Positions 47,507 to 56,500 of a DNA stretch of 64,000 nt are shown here, one piece after another. Where the stretch lies: positions 1-64,000 of the forward strand of contig NZ_PJEO01000034.1 in the NCBI RefSeq assembly GCF_002843175.1, read 5' to 3'. The DNA is from Confluentibacter flavum (GTDB lineage Bacteria; Bacteroidota; Bacteroidia; Flavobacteriales; Flavobacteriaceae). A program made the position numbers and the translations under genes. The notes below the pieces were generated by a model. That model ran no database searches. It was not told the DNA's origin and saw only the letters and a program-made list of their open reading frames with translations. Position 1 is the stretch's first letter. Each line of letters begins with the position of its first letter.

Positions 47507-48156
47507 AATTTCTCTGAATAAAGGTTAAAGAATTCTGCATTAACATTATCTTGGATTCCACCTATATACTCTCTATAACATGTGTTTTTATATTCCTCAA
47601 TTTGATATTGAGATATTCTTAATTGACTTCCGGTTAAATCTCCGAAGTAATTTTTGATTAAACCACATCTCTCAACATACCAATTTAATGCAGATAATGA
47701 CTTTATAGTGCTTTCAAACTTGTCTATTGCATATTGTGTAATGAAATACTTTTTTTCAATTGTCTTAAGGTCAATACTTTTTTTGCTTGAGAAATCAATA
47801 AAATCAACACTTTTCAAAAAAGCAATTACATTATCGATATCCTCATATGCTCCAAAAAAGAATCTTTCCATTTCTAATCGTCTGATAACAGGCTCCTTAT
47901 TTCCGAAAATATCTTTTACAATTTTCTTAATCTCCAATTGTTTTGGCAAGTCAACTTTTGCAATATTTATTAATTCAAATGATAAGTAATCAGGATTTCT
48001 TAATAAAAAGTCAATTTTCTGAATACGTTGTTCACTTTTGAAAATCCTTTTTAAATTGGGGAAATTTAAATCAGAATAAGGCTCACTAAAGACATAGAGT
48101 ATCAAGAATATTCTTAATCTGTCTTTGTAAATTCTTATTTTTTCATTTTCATCCAT
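47503..48156 (-). CDS. Small middle component of the ABC-three-component-like operon
   Basis: A 217-residue protein, first gene of the operon. Near residues 45-60 it has IQKIDFLLRNPDYLSFEL, which resembles the FLLRxPxxL segment of middle components in ABC-three-component systems and of LmuC-like partners. The remainder is helical with a winged-helix-like part (about 60-150). It overlaps the ATPase gene by 4 nt (ATGA). Function is inferred from operon order: a connector or DNA-binding partner of the ATPase. Confidence 0.55.
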   Translation of the reverse strand: MDENEKIRIYKDRLRIFLILYVFSEPYSDLNFPNLKRIFKSEQRIQKIDFLLRNPDYLSFELINIAKVDLPKQLEIKKIVKDIFGNKEPVIRRLEMERFFFGAYEDIDNVIAFLKSVDFIDFSSKKSIDLKTIEKKYFITQYAIDKFESTIKSLSALNWYVERCGLIKNYFGDLTGSQLRISQYQIEEYKNTCYREYIGGIQDNVNAEFFNLYSEKL

Positions 48157-48268
48157 ATTTTCAATATTCTATGTGTGTGTTGGCAAAAATTTGGCTCTTT
48201 TGCAAGCTGAAGAATCAGCCTGTGGGTTTGGGCTTGCAAATGTGCCAAATGTGCGTCGGCTGCTTTTT

Positions 48269-48283
48269 ACAATGAACGCCAAC
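48269..48283 (-). repeat. Right flank motif of the three-gene cassette
   Basis: On the minus strand GTTGGCGTTCATTGT, matching the left flank motif at 43579-43594 apart from one missing T and one substitution. The two copies are inverted with respect to each other. Confidence 0.45.
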
Positions 48284-48472
48284 TTATTTATATACGGAAC
48301 TTTTATTCTCTTAGCCAGCCATATTGGATGGATATGCGGAAGTTTTATGTTTATAACATCTTTACCATCTTATAAAAAAGAAGAAAATTCCTTATGCAAT
48401 TTAACTGTATTTTATTAACTACCAAATAGTTTTTCTTATTTCTAATTAAATAAGGGCGTAAATTGAATCGGG

Positions 48473-48508
48473 TTTCATTTGATGTTTACCTACAAACATT
48501 AAATGAAA
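48473..48508. repeat. Long imperfect palindrome upstream of the XRE gene region
   Basis: TTTCATTTGATGTTT and AAACATTAAATGAAA are complementary with one mismatch over 15 bp around a 6-nt centre. It lies in a 541-bp gene-poor stretch (48157-48698). A separate 11-bp inverted repeat AAATTCCCTTT / AAAGGGAATTT is at 48606-48616 and 48649-48659. Either may be a regulator site, a terminator of the XRE transcript, or a transfer relic. Confidence 0.5.
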
Positions 48509-48698
48509 AAGGTAAGTGATGGTATAAGCATCCTATGGCAACGATTTGATACAAAACGAAGCATCCAAGGGAACAAGCCAAAATGACTGTTTTTAATGCT
48601 TAAACAAATTCCCTTTAATACATTCCTATTGCAGCTAGAAACATATAAAAAGGGAATTTTTGAGATTTAAATAATTTAGCAATTAATTTCTTCTGGTA

Positions 48699-49103
48699 TT
48701 ATTTTTTGAGTAGTTTCTCCAAATACTCGATTTTGTCTTTTTCTGCCTTAACTAGACGTTCATAAAGTTCAACGATTTTCTCCACAGTATTAAAAGTCGG
48801 CTGGTAATTTACGGAACTTGAAATCAAAGTAGAATTATCACTACTATTATTGTTGTAAGTATTATTAATAATATTAAAAACAGCTTCATCCGAAAAATTC
48901 TCGATACCTTCTTTAGTTACGCCTAAAACATTTGCAATCTGTTCCAGTTTGTCATCTTCAATCTTTTCTGACTGTTCAATTTTAGATACTGCCTGTTGGC
49001 TAATGCCAAGTTTTTCTGCAAGGGTTTCCTGTTTCATTCCCCTTAGTTCCCTGATACGGCCAATCTTTCTGCCTATGTGGTTTGGTTTTGTTGCTGTTTC
49101 CAT
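48699..49103 (-). CDS. XRE-family helix-turn-helix regulator
   Basis: A 134-residue DNA-binding protein. Residues about 10-68 form an HTH_3 domain (GRIRELRGMKQETLAEKLGISQQAVSKIEQ); the middle is Asn/Ser-rich and the C-terminal about 30 residues form a coiled coil (VEKIVELYERLVKAEKDKIEYLEKLL) likely to make dimers. Such proteins are frequent in Bacteroidota mobile elements. It is divergent from the HEPN-like gene, with a short gap, and may control it. Confidence 0.85.
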   Translation of the reverse strand: METATKPNHIGRKIGRIRELRGMKQETLAEKLGISQQAVSKIEQSEKIEDDKLEQIANVLGVTKEGIENFSDEAVFNIINNTYNNNSSDNSTLISSSVNYQPTFNTVEKIVELYERLVKAEKDKIEYLEKLLKK

Positions 49104-49231
49104 AAACCAAATATAAGATTTTTTCTAAAAATCACCATACCCGTAAAAAACAAATTTGTAGTTGTATTATACAATGTGCTTTGGTTCGGTACATTGGACT
49201 TTTGTGCTTAGTTTATGTAAAACAAAATATC

Positions 49232-50110
49232 ATGGAAACAAAAGCACCCAAAAAGTTCCCATTTCAAAAAGAATTGATTTCACTAATCCAAAAGGAACTT
49301 ACACTTCATTCAGTCTATGTCATTAGTGTATATCCCGAAAAAAGGAAACAGGACGTATATTTGACCCCCATAAATAAGAACACCAAAAGGCAGGTAACAT
49401 ATACCTTGCTCATTATTGGACATAAATCACCACGTAAGAACCTTGGGGATCTTATGGCTTACCTCTACAACAAAACGCAACAGCGATGCAAGGTATATGC
49501 CATTTTCCATACCCTTGCCAACATCATGTACAGGATAGATGTTGGGGATAATTTTTTGACCCGTGCCATTTCACAGACCCCCTGCATGTACAAAGAGGAT
49601 GATGCCCTTCTGAGGTTCAGCCAATACCAGATATGTTTCCACAGGCTTGTATATAAAACGATAAAGGAAGGCTGGATGAACCGTATGAAAAGGGCGGACT
49701 ATTTGCTAACGGTAATAAACACTATAGAGGATAATGAAGAACCCAATTCCAAACTGGCAGTGGCGCACTGTGCCGTGGAACAGATGTGCTTGGCACTCTT
49801 GAACCTATTTTGGGAATATAAGCCGCACCATTATTCACTGGACTACCTATTGCACCTATGCAGCCACTTCACCCAATTGCCAAACAGGATATTCCCAAGG
49901 ACGACTTTCGGTCTGCAACGCCAATATTATATGCTCTGCAATGCACAGGATATCTTACGTTTCAAGGACAACAATGAATTTTCAAAGAATGATGCCCATA
50001 AGGTCGCCAAATTATGCGAACGGTTCTATGATGAAGCCGTAACACTTGGTAAGGAACAATTAAAACACCTTAAGGAACTCCATTGTCGGCAAGATGTAAA
50101 ATCCCAATAG
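49232..50110 (+). CDS. HEPN-domain-like protein with nucleotidyltransferase-like N-terminus
   Basis: A 292-residue protein. The N-terminal about 120 residues (VYVISVYPEKRKQDVYLTPI, YTLLIIGHKS) look like a worn nucleotidyltransferase-type fold without the catalytic GS and DxD motifs. The C-terminal about 150 residues (RADYLLTVINTIEDN, AVAHCAVEQMCLALLNLFW, YSLDYLLHLC) have the helical pattern of HEPN domains, with no clear RxxxxH nuclease motif. The start METKAPKK is preferred over an upstream TTG. GC content is higher than in the neighbours, pointing to transfer. HEPN identity is moderately sure; the function is unknown. Confidence 0.6.
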   Translation: METKAPKKFPFQKELISLIQKELTLHSVYVISVYPEKRKQDVYLTPINKNTKRQVTYTLLIIGHKSPRKNLGDLMAYLYNKTQQRCKVYAIFHTLANIMYRIDVGDNFLTRAISQTPCMYKEDDALLRFSQYQICFHRLVYKTIKEGWMNRMKRADYLLTVINTIEDNEEPNSKLAVAHCAVEQMCLALLNLFWEYKPHHYSLDYLLHLCSHFTQLPNRIFPRTTFGLQRQYYMLCNAQDILRFKDNNEFSKNDAHKVAKLCERFYDEAVTLGKEQLKHLKELHCRQDVKSQ

Positions 50111-50160
50111 GGGCATAAAGCCCATGAAAAGAAAAAAAAATCAATCATTAAAAATCGCAT

Positions 50161-50517
50161 ATGGAAGCAAACAACACACCGAACAGGACGGACAGGGAAA
50201 CACTGGAGGAAGCCATTAAGCTCTTGAACCCCAGAACCCGCAAGCGTTACAAACGGGAGGACAATGCCACCATGCAGGAAGTCACCTTTGAGGTAGAGGA
50301 CAATGGCGAACTGCGGTATATTATATCCTGCCTGTTGAGGACATGCATCTTGGCATTGGACAGTGAGAATGACTTTGCATCGCCAAGGCTGAGCAATTGC
50401 TCTAAGGAACTGACCATAGCGACCGTATTGGACCTGGTGGACAGCTTACTGCCAGATGCACAACTGGCAAGCTATGATGCCATTGAAAAACTGTTATTGG
50501 AAAGGAACCAACATTAG
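50161..50517 (+). CDS. Small acidic hypothetical protein
   Basis: A 118-residue protein without a domain I recognise. It has a polar start (NNTPNRTDRETLEEAIKLLN), a basic patch (RTRKRYKRED), then a helical C-terminal half (ELTIATVLDLVDSLLPDAQL). It begins 50 nt after the HEPN-like gene on the same strand with the same higher GC content, so the two are probably one transferred unit, perhaps partners. Confidence 0.65.
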   Translation: MEANNTPNRTDRETLEEAIKLLNPRTRKRYKREDNATMQEVTFEVEDNGELRYIISCLLRTCILALDSENDFASPRLSNCSKELTIATVLDLVDSLLPDAQLASYDAIEKLLLERNQH

Positions 50518-51173
50518 GCATAAAAGCGTTAAAATTAGGGATTACCAATAAATGTTTGTATTATGATATTTTTACGGATTAAAAGCCCCAACATCTATCG
50601 AGCTAATACTATGAAGTGTTTTTGGAAAATAAAGGACGTAAAGTTGATATTTTAGTAAAAAAATCATTGGTTTTACTGGGCTATCCCCATTTTTTAGTAA
50701 AAACCAAATTTCAATAGCCTTATAAACACTTCTAGAACTTCAAATTTTACTAAAAGGCAGCAAAGAGTATTAAGGGCCAACTTTTTCACGGAAAAACACA
50801 TTGATTCTATTGGCTTTCGGATGTTTTTCCGTGAAAAATGATTGGCATTCAATCCATTTAAACCCTCAAAACTACCTAAAACTAAGGGGGAATAAACCGT
50901 AACATCGCTTTAGCGTGTTACCCTCTTGCTTTTCCCTTAGTTTTACAATCACGGTTATATAGAGAATTTTTTACATAGTAAGTACTATGTAATAAGTAAC
51001 TTTATATCGAGGGAAAACTCCTTTACTTACTATTAAATGTTTGGACTTTTCCTAAGTAGTATTTTTTTATTTTTTATTACCTTTTATTATAATAAGTATG
51101 TATATTTGTTCATAAATTTTTATCGTTCACGAATAATGAACGTGTAAAATAATGAACATAAAGAATCAATAAT
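50518..51173. other. Structured non-coding region, candidate relic transfer origin
   Basis: No gene in 656 bp. Features: three TTTTAGTAAAA-type blocks (near 50650 and 50693, and inverted as TTTTACTAAAA near 50745); a perfect 17-bp inverted repeat TTTTTCACGGAAAAACA at 50782-50798 and 50822-50838; and a nested hairpin with outer arms AAAACTAAGGG / CCCTTAGTTTT (50878-50888, 50934-50944) and inner arms GTAACA...CGC / GCG...TGTTAC (50899-50921). Such clustered repeats are typical of oriT or plasmid/ICE control regions, but no relaxase gene is nearby. Confidence 0.5.
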
Positions 51174-52172
51174 ATGAATGAAGTCGATATTCTAAATAAT
51201 GCGATTCATAATTTAGAGAAAGATATCCCCTTAACATGGGATTGGAAAATGTTGGATTATAATAAAGATACTGGTATTGATGGAGAATTAAATATTGTAA
51301 TTAATAATCAACAAACTGTATTGCTTGTAGAGGTAAAAAGGGATGTTAAAAATCACCAACTGTTTAACATTATTAATTATAAAAATAAATTTAACAATTT
51401 TCTTTTGGTGGCTGAAAAACTATATCCAAAAGTAAAAAAGGAACTTAGGGAAAACCAAGTGAATTATTTAGAGGGCAATGGGAATGTGTATATCAATAAA
51501 GATGGACTGTTTCTCTACATAGATACAAATAAAACGGATAAACCTCAAAAAGATAAGGGAAACAGGGCATTTACTAAAACAGGTTTAAAAGTTCTGTTTC
51601 AATTCTTGTTAGACCCTCAATTAATAAATCAAACCCAACGGGATATTGCAGAAATTACTAATGTTGCTTTGGGCAATATTCCTTTAATCATAAACGGTTT
51701 ACTAGAAACGAACTTGATATTAAAGTTGAACAAAAATGAATATGTAATTAATAATTATGAAGAATTCCTTAACAAGTGGATTACAGAATTTGAGCAAACC
51801 TTGAAACCCAACATTTTTAAGCAACGTTTTAGATTTCAGAATAATAACCAAGAATGGAGAAATATTCATTTTAATTATGAAAAAACGGTGTGGGGTGGCG
51901 AACCTGCGGGAGATATTATAACCAATCACCTACGACCAGAAAAATTTACTATTTACACCAAGGAAACTAATAAAGAATTAATGTTGAATTATAGACTATT
52001 ACCAGACAATGAAGGCGATATATGGGTGTATGATATGTTTTGGACAAATAATATGAATACAAACACAGCACCTGAACAATTGGTTTATACAGATTTAATG
52101 ATTACCAACGATAAAAGATGCAAAGAAACCGCAAAACTGATTTTTAATGAGTACATCCAACCAAACATATAA
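51174..52172 (+). CDS. AbiEi-type antitoxin with nuclease-fold-like N-terminus
   Basis: A 332-residue protein, the first gene of a type IV toxin-antitoxin-like pair. Residues about 30-60 contain GIDGELNIVINN and VEVKRD, giving D36, E53 and K55 in the spacing of PD-(D/E)xK nucleases. A winged helix follows (about 130-200, FTKTGLKVLFQFLLD, TQRDIAEITNVALGNI) and a C-terminal AbiEi-like domain (about 205-330, WGGEPAGDIITNHLRPEKFTIY). It overlaps the toxin gene by 26 nt. In the AbiE family the antitoxin also represses its promoter through the winged helix. Confidence 0.75.
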   Translation: MNEVDILNNAIHNLEKDIPLTWDWKMLDYNKDTGIDGELNIVINNQQTVLLVEVKRDVKNHQLFNIINYKNKFNNFLLVAEKLYPKVKKELRENQVNYLEGNGNVYINKDGLFLYIDTNKTDKPQKDKGNRAFTKTGLKVLFQFLLDPQLINQTQRDIAEITNVALGNIPLIINGLLETNLILKLNKNEYVINNYEEFLNKWITEFEQTLKPNIFKQRFRFQNNNQEWRNIHFNYEKTVWGGEPAGDIITNHLRPEKFTIYTKETNKELMLNYRLLPDNEGDIWVYDMFWTNNMNTNTAPEQLVYTDLMITNDKRCKETAKLIFNEYIQPNI

Positions 52173-52986
52173 AGAATTAGCAATTCCCTACTTCAAGGAA
52201 GTTTTTGATATTATTGATAAAGTCATGTTAAAACTAAATGTGCCTTATTATCTCATTGGTGCAAGTGCCATAGCATTGGAATTATTAAAAGATGGCATTA
52301 AACCAAGCAGGGGTACCAAAGATATTGATTTTGCCATCATGATTTCTTCCATTCGAGAGTTTGAAACAATTGTTAAAGAACTCAGCAATTATGGATTCAA
52401 TAAAGTTGAAGCACCTTGGACTTTATACAATGAAAAGTTCAACGTCGTTATAGACTTATTGCCTTTTGGTGAAATTGAGGAAAAGTTTACACTAAATTTC
52501 AATAAACGTAATGCAGATTTACATTTTTTAGGTTTTAGTGAAGTATTAAAAGAACCAGAAACAGTACAAATTGAAGAAAAGATTGTTCAAATACCATCCT
52601 TACCAGGGATGGTTGTATTAAAGCTAATTGCTTGGAGTGATAGGCCAGAAGAACGTAATAGTGATTTAGGAGATGTTTTAAAAATTATAGAACATTATTT
52701 CAGCCTTAATTTAGATGAAATAGTTGAATTCCATAATGACATCTTTCCAGAAGAAGGGGAACTGGATCAACTCAAAATAGCAGCGAGGGTGTTGGGTAGA
52801 AAAGCAAGAGCGTTTTTGGATGTTTCCCCGGCCATCAATGAAAGAATACTGAAAACCATTAACGATAATGTTATTAAGGTCGAAAACTCGGAAATAGCCA
52901 AGCAATGGATTCGGAACAAAGACTGGAATCTGGAATATGCAGTTGAGATTTTGGATGAGTTAAGGATAGGGCTAATTGAAGAATAA
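52147..52986 (+). CDS. AbiEii-type nucleotidyltransferase toxin
   Basis: A 279-residue nucleotidyltransferase. The motif GAS is at 38-40 (LIGASAIALELL), catalytic Asp pair D59 and D61 (TKDIDFAI), third Asp D103 (VVIDLLPFG), and the AbiEii-type PGMVVLKLIAWSDRPEERNSDLGD block follows. Toxins of this family transfer nucleotides to tRNA or similar targets and stop growth, giving abortive phage defence. All catalytic residues are present. It overlaps the antitoxin gene, which supports joint translation. Target and phage range are unknown. Confidence 0.8.
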   Translation: MSTSNQTYKELAIPYFKEVFDIIDKVMLKLNVPYYLIGASAIALELLKDGIKPSRGTKDIDFAIMISSIREFETIVKELSNYGFNKVEAPWTLYNEKFNVVIDLLPFGEIEEKFTLNFNKRNADLHFLGFSEVLKEPETVQIEEKIVQIPSLPGMVVLKLIAWSDRPEERNSDLGDVLKIIEHYFSLNLDEIVEFHNDIFPEEGELDQLKIAARVLGRKARAFLDVSPAINERILKTINDNVIKVENSEIAKQWIRNKDWNLEYAVEILDELRIGLIEE

Positions 52987-52990
52987 AAAA

Positions 52991-53117
52991 TAAGTGGCTT
53001 TATCCTAAACTAAGGTATAATATTAGCTTTCAATCTTTGCGCATATAACTTTTTGGAATTGTCAAACAATTAATTTTTCACCGGGGTATTTCGCTAACAA
53101 TTAAACAGAGCCACTCT
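52991..53117. repeat. Short element bounded by AGTGGCT inverted repeats
   Basis: AAGTGGCT (52992-52999) and its complement AGCCACT (53109-53115) with A/T-rich outer flanks enclose about 110 bp without a reading frame. It starts 5 nt after the AbiEii stop codon. It may be a MITE, an IS remnant or a long-loop terminator. The stretch 53118-53395 to its right shows nothing I can name. Confidence 0.35.
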
Positions 53118-53396
53118 TTTTAATTGACAGTTTAATTTTATAGAAATACATGAGCTAAAGAATAGATTCTTATAGCTCCAATAGAAAAAAAACAGTCAAT
53201 TTTATTATAAATAAGAGGAAAATTCATCAAAAAATAAGAATGTTTTTGTAGATTTATACGGTCAATTGATGGGGGGCCTTGTATAAAGCTCACGAAGTTT
53301 CATTATAAAAAAAGATTTAATAATACGCTAAGTTGATATGTCCTGGACGTTTTGACTTAGGGCTTTTATTGTTTAGTTAGAGAAACCTTTAGGCAT

Positions 53397-53478
53397 AAAA
53401 AATGCCCCCTGATTATGGACAAGGAGCAACCCAAATGTTTTCACAACGGAATAATCCTTATTGTGAATTGCTTTCAGT
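53397..53478 (-). ncRNA. tracrRNA of the type II-C CRISPR-Cas locus
   Basis: The minus strand of 53461-53478 is an 18-nt anti-repeat: the plus strand here (TTGTGAATTGCTTTCAGT) is identical to nucleotides 2-19 of the crRNA-strand repeat. Behind it come a stem CACAA...GTTGTG around GGATTATTCC, and a terminator hairpin TGCTCC...GGGGGCA followed by a run of T at about 53397-53402. A -7 box TATATTTG lies at 53483-53490, setting the RNA 5' end near 53476. It is divergent from cas9. It pairs with crRNA and guides RNase III processing and Cas9 loading. Confidence 0.92.
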
Positions 53479-53586
53479 GCTACAAATATAATAAAATAAC
53501 CTAAAGTTGAAATACGGTTTTCCGTAAATATGTTTTGGCAATTGGTTGTAATTTTTGACTTTTAATTGTTAAATAAAATAAAGGAA

Positions 53587-56500
53587 ATGAAACGGATTTT
53601 AGGATTAGACTTAGGAACAACCAGCATTGGTTTTGCATATATTAAAGAGGGTGAAAATGAAAAAGAACTCTCATCTATTGAAAAGATTGGTGTTCGAGTT
53701 AATCCATTAACGACAGATGAACAGACAAATTTTGAAAAAGGGAAACCATTAACCACCAATGCTGATAGAACGTTAAAACGTGGAGCAAGACGCAATCTTG
53801 ACCGTTACCAACTGCGCAGAGAAGACTTGATTGAGATTTTAAAAAAAGCTAGTTTAATTTCTGATGATAGTATTTTAACAGAAAACGGAAAAAACACAAC
53901 TTTTGAAACTTGGCGTTTGCGAGCAAAAGCCGTGAACGAAAAAATAGAAAAACACGAATTTGCTCGTGTGCTTTTGGCGATTAATAAAAAACGTGGTTAC
54001 AAAAGCAGCCGAAAAACAAAAAATGAGGAAGATGGACAAGCAGTTGATGGAATGGGTATTGCCAAACTTTTGTATGAAGAAAACCTTACACCCGGACAAT
54101 TATCGTTTCAAATTTTACAAAATGGAAAAACATTACTTCCTGATTTTTATCGTTCAGATTTACAGGCAGAGTTTAATAAAGTTTGGAACTTTCAAAAGCA
54201 ATTTTATTCTGAAATTTTTACCGATGAATTTTACAAAGAATTGCAAGGCAAAGGACAGCGGGCAACTTCTGCCTTGTTTTGGATAACGTGCAAATTCAAT
54301 ATCGCCGAAATAAAAGATTTGGAAGATAGCCTAAAAACTGAAAAAACAATTAAATTCAACAAAAGGCAGCAAAAGAAATTACAAGCCTATAAGTGGAGAA
54401 GTGATGCTATTTCTAAGCAACTGCCAAAGGAAGAAGTCGCTTATGTATTAACTGAAATCAACAACGATTTAAATAAATCAAGTGGTTATCTCGGAGCAAT
54501 TTCAGATAGAAGCAAAAAATTGTACTTCAATAAAGAAACCGTCGGACAACATCTTTACAGGCAGCTACAGAAAAATCAGCATACACGTTTAAAGAATCAA
54601 GTGTTTTACCGGCAAGATTATCTCGATGAGTTTGAAATTATTTGGGAAACTCAAGCCAAATTTCATTCAGAATTAACAAAAGAATTGAAGGAAGAAATTC
54701 GTGATATAGTTATTTTCTACCAACGAAAACTGAAATCACAAAAAGGACTCATCAGTTTTTGTGAGTTTGAAAGCAGAGAAATTGTAAAAAATGGTAGGGA
54801 AAAAACAGTTGGGTTACGTGTTGCCTCAAAATCTTCATCTATGTTTCAAGAGTTTAAGATTTGGCAAATTTTAAGCAACTTGGAGTTCAGAAATAAAACT
54901 ACTAAGGAAAAACTTTCGCTCGATTTAGAAGCGAAAGAAATTTTGTTTGAAGAATTGAATTTAAAAGGTAACTTATCGGCAAGCAAAATAATAGAACTAT
55001 TAGGTTGTGAATCCAAAGATTGGGAATTAAACTATAAAACCATTGAAGGCAACCGCACTAACAAATCCTTGTATGAAGCCTATCTGAAAATCTTGGAAAT
55101 AGAAGGCTATGATGTAAAAGACTTGCTGAAAGTAAAGTCCAATAAAGATGAATTAGAGTTAGACGATTTGAATGTTCCCGCTACCAAAATCAAAAATATG
55201 GTGAACAAGATTTTCGATACCTTAGAAATCAGTACCGAAATATTGGATTTTGATGCGGATTTGGACGGAAAGGATTTTGAAAAACAAGCTTCTTATCAAC
55301 TGTGGCATTTGTTGTATTCTGCCGAAGATGACAGCAAAAAGTACAGTGAAGACGATATTTTAACCTACGGAAATGACAACATCGGGCTGAAAAAGCAGTT
55401 GTGTGCCAAATTTGGTTTCAAGCCTGAACACGCTAAAATTTTGGTAAATGTTGATTTTCAAGATGACTACGGAAATCTTTCCAGCAAAGCAATGAGAAAA
55501 ATTTATCCTTATATCAAAGAACACCAGTATTCTGATGCTTGCGAACAGGCGGGTTATCGCCATTCCAAATATTCATTAAGCAAAGAAGAACTCAAAAAGA
55601 GAGAATTAAAACCACATTTGGAATTGCTTAAAAAGAACAGTTTACGCAATCCTGTGGTGGAGAAAATCCTCAACCAAATGGTTAATGTTGTGAATACACT
55701 GATTGATAACGAAAAGAAAAAAGACCCGAATTTCAAGTTTGATGAAATCCGCATTGAGTTGGCTCGTGAGTTGAAGAAAAATGCCAAAGAACGAGCAGAA
55801 ATGACTACCAATATCAACGCGGCAAAAATGCGACACGAGAAAATCGTAAAACGTTTGCAAAGCGAATTTGGTGTTGCCAACCCAACTCGAAACGACATCA
55901 TTCGCTACAAACTGTACGAAGAACTGAAAAACAACGGTTACAAAGATTTATACACGAATACGTATATCCCGAGAGAAAAATTGTTTACTAAAGAAATTGA
56001 TATTGAGCACATCATTCCACAATCCAAAGCATTTGATGACAGTTTTTCCAATAAAACAATTTGTTACAGAGAGGAAAATTTGAAAAAGGGCAATAGAACT
56101 GCCATAGATTATATTCAAAGCGAATATGGAGGCGAAAAGCTTGAAGAATACTTAAACAGAATTACTGCACTGAACAAAAATTGGGGTAAAGACAAACAAG
56201 AAGAAGGCATCAGCAAAGCCAAATTCCAAAAATTGCAAAAACGGGAAAGCGAAATAGGTGAAGGTTTTGCGGAAAGAGATTTGCGGGATAGCCAATACAT
56301 TGCAAAAAAAGCCAAAAGTATGTTGTTTGAAATTACACCTTCGGTGGTTTCTACTTCGGGAAGTATTACCGACCGTTTGCGTGAAGATTGGGATTTAATC
56401 AACGTGATGAAAGAACTCAATTTGCCTAAATACAGGATGTTGGGGCTTGCAGAAATACAGGAGCGTAAATTTGGCAAACAAGTAGAAGTAATTACTGATT

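Noticed and set aside
48173-48418. An 81-codon open frame on the plus strand with a hydrophobic C-terminal half (from MNANLFIYGTF).
   Set aside because: It begins in the repeat-rich flank of the defence cassette, has no recognisable domain or convincing start region, and its last part reads into AT-rich spacer. A chance frame is more likely.
53960-54286. Frames of 70-120 codons on both strands inside cas9, including 55554-55901 and 56115-56573.
   Set aside because: All are shadows of the long cas9 frame, whose catalytic motifs are complete across these positions.
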